64,000 nucleotides of DNA from JADCCX01 sp051649305. Its GTDB lineage: Bacteria > Pseudomonadota > Alphaproteobacteria > Rhizobiales > Beijerinckiaceae. The notes under the pieces were generated by a model that was given only the letters and a program-made list of their open reading frames with translations, had not been told where the DNA came from and searched no databases. Position numbers and translations under genes: made by a program. Below, piece by piece: positions 33,485-42,217 of the stretch (position 1 is its first letter; every line of letters begins with the position of its first letter). The DNA lies in NCBI GenBank assembly GCA_051649305.1, contig JBOFGV010000052.1, forward strand, positions 62,001-126,000, read 5' to 3'.

Positions 33485-34638
33485 GCTGCTTCAACCTCTG
33501 CCATGACAACTTTTCTCAGATCGATAGCAACATTGCTGCCACTTTGAACCGCATCCAGCGGCACGCCACGGTCGATGGCCTCACGCACAAGCTTGTAGTT
33601 GTTGCTCACTGTGCCGGCAAAGCTCTCCTTGAGGGCGGCTTCCAGATCAGTGCGCTTGAGGCCGGGGCCAAACATGCGCTGTTCAAAACGGTTGACGATA
33701 ACCCTCGGTTTGGCCTCGCTGCCAAGGCGTTCAATAATGGCGTTTGACAGGTTTGATGCCAGCTTCAGACCGGGCACAGTTGTCTCTGTCACAACAAAGA
33801 TCTTGTTGCAGCCAGACAGCACTGCATCCGTCCACTGAAACCATGTGCGTGGCATGTCGAGCACCACATAGTCAAAGCGGCTGGTGGCGAGATCAAGCAG
33901 CTTCATCACGACAGCGGGGTCCGGCATGCGTGGCTCGGCGGGGCGGTTGGGTGCGGCAAGCAGCATCATGCCTGAAGGGTGAGCCGACAGCATAACCTCA
34001 AACAACTGGGCGTCCAGACGCTGTGGGTTGGGCCCGATGGCATCGAGATCAAGCCGTGGCTCCAGATCAAGATGGAAAGCGCAGGAGCCGCTCTGGAAAT
34101 CGAGATCCACCAGACAGGCCGAAACCTTGTTCTTGCCAGCCAGCAAAGTGAGGGTTGTCTGGATGGCAAGGGTAGTGACACCAACGCCACCGGCTGCCGG
34201 AAGGAAAGACAGGATCTGCGCTTCCTTCGAACCTGAAACCTGAGTCTCGGCCTGCATGGCCTTGACGCATGTCCGCGCCAGCTCAACAGGATCAACCGGC
34301 TTGCGCAGGAAGTCAGCTACGCGGATCTGCAGCAACCAGCGCGCCACCGCTTCGTCAAAAGCCTCGGTGACGACAACAACAGGGGCGCGACCTGCCAGAC
34401 GCCCCATTGTGGCCTGCAAGGCCAGAAGATCATCCCGGTTGCGGGCGTCAAGATCAGCAATCACAATGCGCGCTGCTGAAAAGTCGATCGTTTCGTCACT
34501 GATGTGATGGGCAATCCGCATTTTCAGGCGACCGTTGGCTCCAAAGACACCTTTCACAGAGTCGATGAAAACCGGATCAGGCGAGATCAGAACAATCTCT
34601 CCCTCGCGTTCCTGGTTCTGTGGTTTGACGGCAAACAT
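33481..34638 (-). CDS. cpaE: Pilus localisation protein CpaE/TadZ
   Basis: This 385-residue protein has a receiver-like N-terminus (about 15-130: IVLISPDPVFIDSVKGVFG). A MinD/ParA-type ATPase domain follows, whose P-loop is degenerate (AAGGVGVTTLAIQ, lacking the usual Lys), as is common in CpaE. CpaE/TadZ directs the pilus machine to its site in the cell. It lies 33 bases after the small lipoprotein gene and overlaps cpaF by 4 bases. Confidence 0.93.
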   Translation of the reverse strand: MFAVKPQNQEREGEIVLISPDPVFIDSVKGVFGANGRLKMRIAHHISDETIDFSAARIVIADLDARNRDDLLALQATMGRLAGRAPVVVVTEAFDEAVARWLLQIRVADFLRKPVDPVELARTCVKAMQAETQVSGSKEAQILSFLPAAGGVGVTTLAIQTTLTLLAGKNKVSACLVDLDFQSGSCAFHLDLEPRLDLDAIGPNPQRLDAQLFEVMLSAHPSGMMLLAAPNRPAEPRMPDPAVVMKLLDLATSRFDYVVLDMPRTWFQWTDAVLSGCNKIFVVTETTVPGLKLASNLSNAIIERLGSEAKPRVIVNRFEQRMFGPGLKRTDLEAALKESFAGTVSNNYKLVREAIDRGVPLDAVQSGSNVAIDLRKVVMAEVEAA

Positions 34639-34671
34639 GTCAGTTATCCTGGGTATCTGTTCGGGTGCCGA

Positions 34672-34980
34672 TTACTGCAGCTTGGGTGCTGCGTTCTGGG
34701 TTTGTGATGGCGGAAGGGCAACGCCGCCGCCTGCTCCATCGCCCTTGCTGCGGCGGCGCATGCCTTCCATGGCGGCCTCTGCCTGCTCACCACTCATGCC
34801 ATGCTCGATGGTGCGTGCAGCCGCTGGCCAGGGATCGATGATCTGCGCAGCCTTGTTGAAAGCGACAGCATCGCCTGAACCAAAGGTCACGGTATCACGA
34901 CGGTCCATATACTTGTCACAGGCTGTCAACGAGACGGCCATTCCTGCAACAACCAAAAGTGTGATGTTTTTAGCGGCCAT
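34672..34980 (-). CDS. Small lipoprotein at the cpaD position of the pilus operon
   Basis: This 102-residue predicted lipoprotein has a signal MAAKNITLLVVAGMAVSLTAC (lipobox SLTAC), followed by DKYMDRRDTVTFGSGDAVA and IIDPWP. A low-complexity tail follows. It sits between cpaC and cpaE where cpaD is normally found and overlaps cpaC by 11 bases. CpaD is usually about twice as long, so this is either a short CpaD-like protein or a lineage-specific replacement. It probably supports the secretin at the outer membrane. Confidence 0.8.
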   Translation of the reverse strand: MAAKNITLLVVAGMAVSLTACDKYMDRRDTVTFGSGDAVAFNKAAQIIDPWPAAARTIEHGMSGEQAEAAMEGMRRRSKGDGAGGGVALPPSQTQNAAPKLQ

Positions 34981-36451
34981 TGCTGGTTGCTCCTGTCAGA
35001 TCGAGAATATGTCCGCCACCGGCGCTGCGATGGTTTGCTGCCACCGGATCAACCGGCCCCTGACGACGGTATCCATCGCTTGGAACTTCCGAGCGGCCAC
35101 CCACGAAGACTTCTGCATCTGTTGGCGGGCGTGTGTTGTCGAGCGGTGAGCGCAGTTTCTGGCCGGGACGCACTGGCTGTACGAGGTGCGGAGTCACGAT
35201 GATGGCGAGTTCCGTTTCCTTTTGCTGGAAGCTCTTGGAGCGAAACAGCGTGCCAACAACCGGAATTTCGCCGATCCACGGCAGTTGCTCGGTCAAAACC
35301 GTGTTGGTGCTTTGCAGCAGACCAGCGATGGCAAAGCTCTGGCCACTCTTCAACTCAACCACGGTCGAAGCCCGGCTGACAATGAGGCGGGGGATAACGA
35401 TGGAACCTACTCTGAAGGACTCGGTTGTGGGGTCAATCTGACTGACTTCTGGCTCGATCCGCAAATTGATCATGCTGCCAGCCAGAACCGTTGGCGTAAA
35501 TGTCAGGCCTACACCGAATTTCTTGAAATCAATTGAGATCTGGCCTGCCTGCTGGGCAACCGGGATGGGGATTTCACCACCAGCCAGGAAGCTCGCTTTC
35601 TCGCCCGACATCGTCACAAGGTTAGGCTCTGCAAGACGGCGTGCAACGCCTTGTTCTTCCAGCGCCTGAATCAACACGTCGATATTTGTTCCATTACGAA
35701 CAAGGTTGGTGAGAATGGTTCCAAAAGGCGCAGATGCTCCGCCTGAAGCCAACGCAGAGGCACTTGATGCAAATCCCAGAATTCCAACCTGGCCGCGTCC
35801 GCTGCGGGCAGCACCATCAGAACCGCTGGCCTGAAGGCGAACGCCCAGATCACGCCCTGCCTGTCTTGAAATCTCGATAAAGCGCACTTCCAGCATCACC
35901 TGCTGCGGGCCTTGCACGCGCATCTGGTTGACCACTTCGCCACCGTGGCTGCGAGCAATGCGTGCAGCACGATCAGCAGCAACAGCATCCTTTGCCTTGC
36001 CGTTCAAAACAATCTTGCCAGCTTCTGTTCCAACACGAACCTGACCATCGCCGTTGCGACGAATTTCCTGCGCCGCGCGCGGCGCGTTCTGCGTCACGTC
36101 CACTTCGATGACGCCAACGAGTTTCTTGTCAGCGTCGTAAACTGATACGCTGGTTACGCCGACCTTCTTGCCGAGCACATAGATCGACTTGTCTGTGAGA
36201 GGCACCGCGTCTGCAATATCAGGATCGCCAACAACAATGTCCGTAAAGCTTTGGTCCGTGCGCAATGTTTGTGAAGTGCGGTGCACGACGGAAACAGCGG
36301 CGGGACCTGATGCCAGACGAACCTGCTTGGTCTGTGCGATCGCCGGAGCGGATGGCGCAAGAACGATGCCTGCCATTGCAAGGCTGAAAAAGCCGATACG
36401 GAGGCTGTTGCGAAGGATATTCATGGTGGAAAAGCTACCCATTGTGTTCAT
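34970..36451 (-). CDS. cpaC: Flp/Tad pilus secretin CpaC/RcpA
   Basis: This 493-residue outer-membrane secretin forms the pilus exit pore. It has a signal peptide ending near SAPAIAQ. N-terminal pilus-secretin and BON-like domains follow (FTDIVVGDPDIADAVPLTDK, VLNGKAKDAVAADRAARIAR). The secretin core is at about 260-430 (GEKASFLAGGEIPIPVAQ, VELKSGQSFAIAGLLQ). The frame at 36451 starts 6 bases after the cpaB stop; ATG 36424 is an alternative start directly ahead of the signal peptide but lacks a clear ribosome-binding site. Confidence 0.94.
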   Translation of the reverse strand: MNTMGSFSTMNILRNSLRIGFFSLAMAGIVLAPSAPAIAQTKQVRLASGPAAVSVVHRTSQTLRTDQSFTDIVVGDPDIADAVPLTDKSIYVLGKKVGVTSVSVYDADKKLVGVIEVDVTQNAPRAAQEIRRNGDGQVRVGTEAGKIVLNGKAKDAVAADRAARIARSHGGEVVNQMRVQGPQQVMLEVRFIEISRQAGRDLGVRLQASGSDGAARSGRGQVGILGFASSASALASGGASAPFGTILTNLVRNGTNIDVLIQALEEQGVARRLAEPNLVTMSGEKASFLAGGEIPIPVAQQAGQISIDFKKFGVGLTFTPTVLAGSMINLRIEPEVSQIDPTTESFRVGSIVIPRLIVSRASTVVELKSGQSFAIAGLLQSTNTVLTEQLPWIGEIPVVGTLFRSKSFQQKETELAIIVTPHLVQPVRPGQKLRSPLDNTRPPTDAEVFVGGRSEVPSDGYRRQGPVDPVAANHRSAGGGHILDLTGATSNGR

Positions 36452-36457
36452 CTTTGC

Positions 36458-37306
36458 TCAGCGTGTCTTGTCTGTGAGGACGGTATATTCCTCAGTTTTG
36501 CCGCTGCGCGTCACTTTGACAGTGGTTGTGCGCTTGCCATGGCTGGCGGTTGTATCGCTGTCGCTGGCAGTGCCTGACAGCAAATCCTTTGCCGTCACAC
36601 GACCGATCGCACCGCCGCTGATTTCGCCAGCCTTGCGCAGCATGAGGGAGAGACTGCCGACTGTGCCGGCCAACGCCACGCGCTTGGCATCCTGCGGCAT
36701 CACCTCGAGGGTGGCCGAACGGATAGCAGCAGGCTTTTCACTGCGCTGGTCGATGACCTGATCAACAGCCACCACGCGGATGTTCTGCAGCAGCACATCT
36801 GTAAAGCTCTGATCCTTGTCGAGTGTGCGGGTGAAGACGAGGTTCACGCGATCACCTGGCATGACCAGACCCGCGATACCTTGTGTTTCAGAGAGCGGCA
36901 CTGTTACGGCTGTCATGCCCGGAGCAATGACGGCGGAAAGAGTTGCCCGTTCGCCGGGGCCTGTCACCTTGCCAGCCAGAATAGCCTCGTTGGCATCCAT
37001 GGCTGCAATAACAACGCGCTTTTCCGGACCTTTGAGAAATTCGGCAACGCTGCTGACGGAACCTGCAGGCACTGCATCTGTTGGCCACTGCACTTCTTTC
37101 AACTGGTTGCTGGAAAGCTCCATGCCGAAACGCAGGGGCATGGAAGCCACAACAACAGTTGTCGTGTTCAAGGGTTTGGCCGGAGCAGCAACTTCCGTTT
37201 TGGCTGCACGCTGGTTGTTGCGCTCCAGATAGAAGCGTCCGCCAATAACTGTGCCACCCCCGATCAGGACGGCAATTCCTACCATTGCAACTGCAGGACC
37301 ACGCAT
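36458..37306 (-). CDS. cpaB: Flp/Tad pilus assembly protein CpaB/RcpC
   Basis: This 282-residue periplasmic protein is anchored by one N-terminal helix (AVAMVGIAVLIGGGTVIGG). It contains a SAF domain near residues 45-110 (VVVASMPLRFGMELSSNQLK) and an RcpC-like region (MTAVTVPLSETQGIAGLVMP, GDRVNLVFTRTLDKDQSF). It is thought to work beside the secretin, possibly contacting peptidoglycan. I chose ATG 37306 because GGGGA precedes it; the upstream in-frame TTG at 37345 has no such site. It is the first gene of the visible pilus operon. Confidence 0.93.
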   Translation of the reverse strand: MRGPAVAMVGIAVLIGGGTVIGGRFYLERNNQRAAKTEVAAPAKPLNTTTVVVASMPLRFGMELSSNQLKEVQWPTDAVPAGSVSSVAEFLKGPEKRVVIAAMDANEAILAGKVTGPGERATLSAVIAPGMTAVTVPLSETQGIAGLVMPGDRVNLVFTRTLDKDQSFTDVLLQNIRVVAVDQVIDQRSEKPAAIRSATLEVMPQDAKRVALAGTVGSLSLMLRKAGEISGGAIGRVTAKDLLSGTASDSDTTASHGKRTTTVKVTRSGKTEEYTVLTDKTR

Positions 37307-37585
37307 GTGAACATTCCCCAGCCCGCTTTCTGCAGGCGAGGGCAAGAATGAACCTCAAATGTCAATGGAGAGGTAAACGTTCCGGAATTCCTCCGAAAAG
37401 AGTTAAATGAAATTTGCCATCTAAGATTTTCGCTTTTCTATTCACAGTTTGTTAAAGTCTCAAACACGGCTTGTTTACGCTGAAATCAGCCGGGAACAAT
37501 TACATACAATTTGAATGATCGAAAAAACCCGGCATTACGGTGACGTGTTGTTCACTCTTCCGCAACGTCATCGGAGTTTGACATC
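37307..37585. other. Divergent intergenic region ahead of the pilus operon
   Basis: These 279 bases are moderately AT-rich and lie between the divergent cpaB and SNase-like genes, so they must hold both promoters. I looked for a short Flp pilin frame (small protein with a GxxxE-type cleavage site and one helix) on both strands and found none. No clear operator or consensus promoter was found either. Confidence 0.5.
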
Positions 37586-38299
37586 ATGCATCGGGCCTAT
37601 GTCGAAAAGGGAAGCTGGCAAATCATCGCCAGCGCGGCTTGTAACCCTTCCCAGCAAAAGCTGGCCACCCTGCGCGTCAGTGCTTTTGCTGGCATTGCAG
37701 CCATAGCTCTGATGATGGGCCCTGATCTGAAACAAATGCATGCGGATCACACGCCAATACGTGCGGTCATATCGACTGCGCCGGATATCATTCCTGCAAA
37801 AAGCATGGAACGTGTGCCGGAGCAGCAGGCAGCAGCGCATGAAGACATCACGAGCACGGCACCTACCCGTCGCTGGCGTTCGCAAACTGATCCCAACGTT
37901 ATTGCAACTCCAAGACCTTCCGTGCATGCCGCCATTGAGGTCATGGACGGTGCTACATTGCGCGCAGGCGAAATGGTGGTGCGCCTTGCTGGCCTCTCAC
38001 TGCCAACAGAAAACCAGACATGCCGTCGGCTGGACGGCCTTGCTGTTTCCTGCATCGACCGAGCCGTCAGCTATCTGCAACTTCTGGTGAAAGGACGCAG
38101 TGTTGCTTGCGAGCGGGCTGGTGTTTCAGACGATGGTATCGAGAAAGGCCGCTGCCGCATTGGTGACAGCGACATAGCCGAACAGATGGTGCGTCAAGGC
38201 TGGGCCAAAGCCGAAGTGAGCACAGACATCAAGCCGGAAGAGCGTTTTCTGGTCGCGGAAGCCGCTGCGAAGAAACAAAAACTCGGTATCTGGCGCTAA
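37586..38299 (+). CDS. Membrane-anchored SNase-like (thermonuclease-fold) protein
   Basis: This 237-residue protein has one N-terminal membrane segment (about 27-45, LRVSAFAGIAAIALMMG). A linker follows, then an OB-fold region similar to staphylococcal-nuclease-like proteins (about 115-237: LRAGEMVVRLAGLSLPTENQ, AEQMVRQGWAKAEVS, EAAAKKQKLGIWR). Two or three Cys (TCRR, SCID, ACER, GRCR) could form disulfides outside the membrane. The Arg/Glu/Arg catalytic set of true nucleases is not clearly present, so it may be a binding module. GGAG about 9 bases before the ATG supports the start. Confidence 0.8.
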   Translation: MHRAYVEKGSWQIIASAACNPSQQKLATLRVSAFAGIAAIALMMGPDLKQMHADHTPIRAVISTAPDIIPAKSMERVPEQQAAAHEDITSTAPTRRWRSQTDPNVIATPRPSVHAAIEVMDGATLRAGEMVVRLAGLSLPTENQTCRRLDGLAVSCIDRAVSYLQLLVKGRSVACERAGVSDDGIEKGRCRIGDSDIAEQMVRQGWAKAEVSTDIKPEERFLVAEAAAKKQKLGIWR

Positions 38300-38366
38300 G
38301 AATATCATCGATTCAAAGCGGCCTTAAGTTGCGGTACAACAGGGTGTCGATTCGGAGCATCCTGAC

Positions 38367-39560
38367 ATGGTTCAATCTGTTTGCCTCACCAGAACTGTCC
38401 TCGCGGCATCCTTGCTGATGGCCTCTTCAGGGCTGTCCGCCCGTGCGGATTTCTCCTCCTGCGTGGCTGGCATCCGCTCACAGGCACTCTCCCAGGGCAT
38501 CACAGGCGCTGTGTTTGACCGCGCCATGGGCGGCGTGCAGCCAGACATGGATGTCATCAAAGCCATGAACAACCAGCCCGAGTTCAAGACACCGATCTGG
38601 GATTATCTGGGAGCGCTTGTGGATGAGGAGCGCGTGGCGGAAGGCCGGGCCCTGCTCGCCCGCCATGCCTCCACATTGGCTGCCGCCGAAAGCCGCTTCG
38701 GCGTTGACCGCCATACGATTGTCGCCGTCTGGGGTGTTGAATCCAATTACGGACAGGTGCGTGGCAAGTGGTCCCTGCCGCAGGCTCTCTCCACCGCCGC
38801 TTGCCTTGGTTCACGCCGCAATGCCTTTTTCAGGGGCGAGTTGCTGGCGACGCTCAAGATTATCCAGCGCGGTGATCTCAGACAGGAACAGTTGATGGGC
38901 TCATGGGCAGGCGCCTTTGGCCACACGCAGTTCATTCCCACCACCTATTTGCGCCTCGCTGTTGACGGCGACGGCGATGGACGGCGGGATCTTGTCGATT
39001 CCATTCCCGATGCCCTGCATTCCACCGCTAACTTCATGGCGAAAGCGGGCTGGAACACGGGTGCATCATGGGGCTACGAAGTGCGTGTTCCTGCTGGATA
39101 TGACGGACCATCGGGCCGCACATCCCGCGCGCCGGTATCATCCTGGGCCTCGCGCGGCATGACCAAGGTCGATGGATCAGCGCTCACCGGCAGCGGCAAT
39201 GCCGGTCTGGTTTATCCGGCCAAAGGCGGACCCGGCTTTCTGGTGTTCCGCAACTATGACGCCGCCTTCAGCTACAACGGTGCTGACAGCTATGCGCTGG
39301 CTATCTCTCTGCTGGCAGACAGATTGCGTGGCCGCCCCGGTGTGCAGCAGCGCTGGCCAACCGATGATCCTCCCACCTCGCGGGCTGAGCGGCGCGAGAT
39401 GCAGCGCCTGCTGATTGCCAAGGGCTATGATGTGGGTGAACCTGATGGGGCCGTTGGAGCCAAGACCCGCGCCGCTATCGAAGCCATTGAAGCCCAGCTC
39501 GGCATGCGTCGCACAGGCCGCCCGGGCGGCAAGGTGTTGCAGGCACTCAGAGGGCGGTAG
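38367..39560 (+). CDS. Lytic murein transglycosylase (MltB-like) with peptidoglycan-binding domain
   Basis: This 397-residue enzyme cleaves glycan strands of peptidoglycan to 1,6-anhydro ends. It has a signal peptide (about 1-27, ending SARAD). The MltB-type catalytic domain has Glu125 in VWGVESNYGQVRGKW and the signatures GSWAGAFGHTQFIPTTY and DGDGRRDLVDSIPDAL. The C-terminal PG-binding type 1 domain (about 335-397) reads MQRLLIAKGYDVGEPDGAVG. No lipobox is visible, so it is probably a soluble periplasmic protein. Confidence 0.94.
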   Translation: MVQSVCLTRTVLAASLLMASSGLSARADFSSCVAGIRSQALSQGITGAVFDRAMGGVQPDMDVIKAMNNQPEFKTPIWDYLGALVDEERVAEGRALLARHASTLAAAESRFGVDRHTIVAVWGVESNYGQVRGKWSLPQALSTAACLGSRRNAFFRGELLATLKIIQRGDLRQEQLMGSWAGAFGHTQFIPTTYLRLAVDGDGDGRRDLVDSIPDALHSTANFMAKAGWNTGASWGYEVRVPAGYDGPSGRTSRAPVSSWASRGMTKVDGSALTGSGNAGLVYPAKGGPGFLVFRNYDAAFSYNGADSYALAISLLADRLRGRPGVQQRWPTDDPPTSRAERREMQRLLIAKGYDVGEPDGAVGAKTRAAIEAIEAQLGMRRTGRPGGKVLQALRGR

Positions 39561-39568
39561 GCAGCATC

Positions 39569-39919
39569 ATGGATGCCAGCCAGCTACAGAGACTAGAAGA
39601 GTCGCTTTGGCGCGCTGAGACGCGGTTTGATCCCGACTATATGGACAAGGTTCTCGCTGCGGATTTTTTCGAGTTTGGTCGATCTGGCAGACGCTGGACG
39701 CGGACTGAAATTATTGATGCGGGAAATCCGAGGGAAATCCGCGTCAAGCTGCCGTTCGATCAGTTCAATATCCATATGCTGGACAACGCAAACGCCCTGG
39801 TTACCTACGTCAGCGACGTTATGAATGAGGAACATGAGCGATCCAATCGATCATCGCTGTGGACATGGACGTCATTTGGCTGGAAACTGAGGTTTCATCA
39901 GGGAACGCCTGCGGCGTAA
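39569..39919 (+). CDS. NTF2-like/DUF4440 family protein
   Basis: This 116-residue cytoplasmic protein of the NTF2-like fold (DUF4440/SnoaL group) starts with MDASQLQRLEESLWRAETRFD. It then has LAADFFEFGRSGRRWTRTEI and a closing strand with LWTWTSFGWKLRFHQGTP. Such proteins bind small ligands or act as calcium/calmodulin kinase-like association domains. It follows the transglycosylase by 8 bases and may share its transcript. The ligand is unknown. Confidence 0.82.
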   Translation: MDASQLQRLEESLWRAETRFDPDYMDKVLAADFFEFGRSGRRWTRTEIIDAGNPREIRVKLPFDQFNIHMLDNANALVTYVSDVMNEEHERSNRSSLWTWTSFGWKLRFHQGTPAA

Positions 39920-39939
39920 CCTTCGAAACAGGCCAAGCA

Positions 39940-40329
39940 ATGCCCCGCACACTCATCACAACAGGCTCACCCTTTGAACGCAGCTTCGGCTATTCCCGCG
40001 CTGTGATCGATGGCGATCTCGTGTTCGTTTCCGGCACCACGGGCTATGACTACACCACCATGACCCTGCCTGAGGATGTGGCAGAGCAGACGCGTAACAT
40101 CTTCAAGACGGTTGAAAGTGTACTCAAAGAGGCAGGCTCATCCATGTCCGAAATCCTGCGCTGCCAGTATTTCGTCACGAACCGCGCCTATTGTGAGCCG
40201 GTGCTGGCTGTCTGCGGTGAGGTGCTGGCGGATATCCGCCCTGCTGCTGCAATCTACATCATTGCCGGATTGCTGAAGCCTGAAATGAAGGTGGAAATCG
40301 AGGTCACGGCAAGGCTGTTGAAGGCTTAA
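39940..40329 (+). CDS. RidA/YjgF/UK114-family protein
   Basis: This 129-residue protein of the Rid family has the pattern FGYSRAVIDGDLVFVSGTTG, EQTRNIFKTVESVLKEAGSS and PAAAIYIIAGLLKPEMKVEI. The archetype RidA hydrolyses reactive enamines or imines. The key Arg of true RidA (in R-P-A near the end) is here within the DIRPAAAI context, so activity is plausible but the subgroup is uncertain. ATG 39940 lies 20 bases after the NTF2-like gene. Its stop directly abuts the stop of convergent mutL with no base between. Confidence 0.88.
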   Translation: MPRTLITTGSPFERSFGYSRAVIDGDLVFVSGTTGYDYTTMTLPEDVAEQTRNIFKTVESVLKEAGSSMSEILRCQYFVTNRAYCEPVLAVCGEVLADIRPAAAIYIIAGLLKPEMKVEIEVTARLLKA

Positions 40330-42171
40330 TCAACGCCTGCCGAACAACCGCTCAATATCTGCCAGTTTCAACTCCACATAGGTTGGCCGCCCATGGTTGC
40401 ACTGGCCGGAGCCGGGCGTGGTTTCCATCTCGCGCAGCAAAGCGTTCATTTCCTCAGGCTTCATGCGCCGTCCTGCCCGCACGGAATGGTGGCAGGCAAA
40501 GGTGGCGAGCACATGATCCGCCGCTTTTTCAAGCGCCAGTGGCCCGCCCCATTCCGCCAGATGATCGGCGATATCCTGCACGAGATTGCGGATGTTACCA
40601 CCTGCGATAGCTGAGGGCACTTCCCTGACAGCAATGGCTCCCGTACCAAAGGCTTCCAGCGACAGACCGAGGGCTTCCAGTGCCGGGGCCGCTGCAGCCA
40701 GACGGTCGGCATCTGCCGCATCCATGTCGATGATATCGGGGATCAGCAGCAACTGACGCGGAATGCTGTTTTCTGCCCGTTGGCGCTTCAACCGTTCATA
40801 GACGAGACGCTCATGGGCGGCGTGCTGATCGACAATGACAACGCCGTCATTGGTCTGCGCCAGAATGAAAGCATCGTGCAGTTGCGCGCGGGCAGCGCCC
40901 AGCGGATGCATTGTGGTGTCCGCATCACTGTCTGACAGATACGCACGCGGATCAGCCATTGGTGTGCCGACAGCATCAAACGCTGCCTGCGTGTTGTCTG
41001 AAAAGCCTGAAGTGCCAGCGGGAGCAGCCCAGGATTGGGACCAGTCTCCTTGGGAAGGCGGACGATAGGGCGTGGGACTGTATGAGCCCATGCGATTGCC
41101 TGGGCTTTGTGCGCCATGGTGCATCATGCTCATCGCCGCGAGTGTGCGGTCACCGCCGGTTGAGGAGGCGCGATGTCCACCAGCCAAAAGTGCCGATTTC
41201 AGCGCCGATATCATCACGCCGCGCACAAGGCCGGGATCACGGAAACGCACTTCGGTTTTGGCAGGATGAACGTTGACATCAACCTCCGCCGGATTGATGT
41301 CAAGAAACAGCGCCAACACAGGGTGACGGTCTCCCGGCAGATAGTCGGCATAGGAAGCGCGCACAGCGCCCACCAGCAGTTTGTCACGCACCGGGCGGCC
41401 ATTGACGAAGAGATACTGCTCGGAAGACGTGGCCCGGTGATAGGTCGGCAATCCAGCGTAGCCCGTGATCGAGAGGCCCTCGCGGGCCGCATCCACAGGC
41501 ACGGCATTGTCGCGGAAGTCTGCCCCCAGCACCTGCCCGAGGCGCAACAACTGGCCCTCGGCTGTGTTGCCTGCCGCTGTGTAATCAAAATTGGCAGCAC
41601 CCTCCCCGCTGAAGGAAAACCGCACGGCGGGATGCGCCATCGCCAGACGCTTGATGACCTGCGCCACCGCCTGCCCTTCGGCGCGGTCGCCCTTCAGGAA
41701 CTTCAGACGGGCGGGTGTGGCAAAGAACAGATCACGCACCTCGATGCGCGTGCCCTTGGCCATGGCGGCGGGTCTGACCGGGTGTTTGAAGCCACCCTCA
41801 ATCCTGAGTTCAGTGCCGTCCTTGTCGCCCACCGACCGGCTCAAAATATTGAGGCGCGAGACAGCGCCAATCGAAGGCAGGGCCTCGCCTCTGAAACCAA
41901 GCGTGCCAATCGCCATGAGATCACCGGTTGGCAATTTGGAGGTGGCATGGCGCTCGACCGCAAGATCAAGTTCAGCCGCCGACATGCCAGAGCCATCATC
42001 GGTGATACGGATAAGGCTGCGGCCCCCGCCCTCAATCTCGACAGAGATACGCGTGGCCCCCGCATCGAGCGCATTCTCGACGAGTTCCTTGACGGCAGCA
42101 GCAGGGCGCTCGATCACCTCACCGGCGGCGATCTGGTCAATGAGAATGGGTTCGAGTCGGCGAATAGGCAT
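40330..42171 (-). CDS. mutL: DNA mismatch repair protein MutL
   Basis: This 613-residue MutL has an N-terminal GHKL ATPase (IDQIAAGEVIERPAAAVKEL, NALDAGA, DDGSGM, GFRGEAL). A variable linker follows, then a C-terminal dimerisation domain. The endonuclease motif DQHAAHERLVYE (around residue 440) and the C-terminal CNHGRPT motif are present, so it should nick DNA itself, as in bacteria without MutH. I chose ATG 42171, the conserved MPIRRL start; a GTG at 42186 is less likely. It lies downstream of the MoeA-like gene. Confidence 0.97.
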   Translation of the reverse strand: MPIRRLEPILIDQIAAGEVIERPAAAVKELVENALDAGATRISVEIEGGGRSLIRITDDGSGMSAAELDLAVERHATSKLPTGDLMAIGTLGFRGEALPSIGAVSRLNILSRSVGDKDGTELRIEGGFKHPVRPAAMAKGTRIEVRDLFFATPARLKFLKGDRAEGQAVAQVIKRLAMAHPAVRFSFSGEGAANFDYTAAGNTAEGQLLRLGQVLGADFRDNAVPVDAAREGLSITGYAGLPTYHRATSSEQYLFVNGRPVRDKLLVGAVRASYADYLPGDRHPVLALFLDINPAEVDVNVHPAKTEVRFRDPGLVRGVMISALKSALLAGGHRASSTGGDRTLAAMSMMHHGAQSPGNRMGSYSPTPYRPPSQGDWSQSWAAPAGTSGFSDNTQAAFDAVGTPMADPRAYLSDSDADTTMHPLGAARAQLHDAFILAQTNDGVVIVDQHAAHERLVYERLKRQRAENSIPRQLLLIPDIIDMDAADADRLAAAAPALEALGLSLEAFGTGAIAVREVPSAIAGGNIRNLVQDIADHLAEWGGPLALEKAADHVLATFACHHSVRAGRRMKPEEMNALLREMETTPGSGQCNHGRPTYVELKLADIERLFGRR

Positions 42172-42217
42172 AGGCTGAAATAGCACAGATCAGGCAGCCG
42201 TCATCGCTCTCGCGCGT

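Noticed and set aside
37307..37585. Hidden Flp pilin gene upstream of cpaB
   Set aside because: No short frame with a prepilin cleavage site and hydrophobic helix was found on either strand.
41173..42183. 336-codon plus-strand open frame
   Set aside because: It is antisense to mutL, with no family motif.
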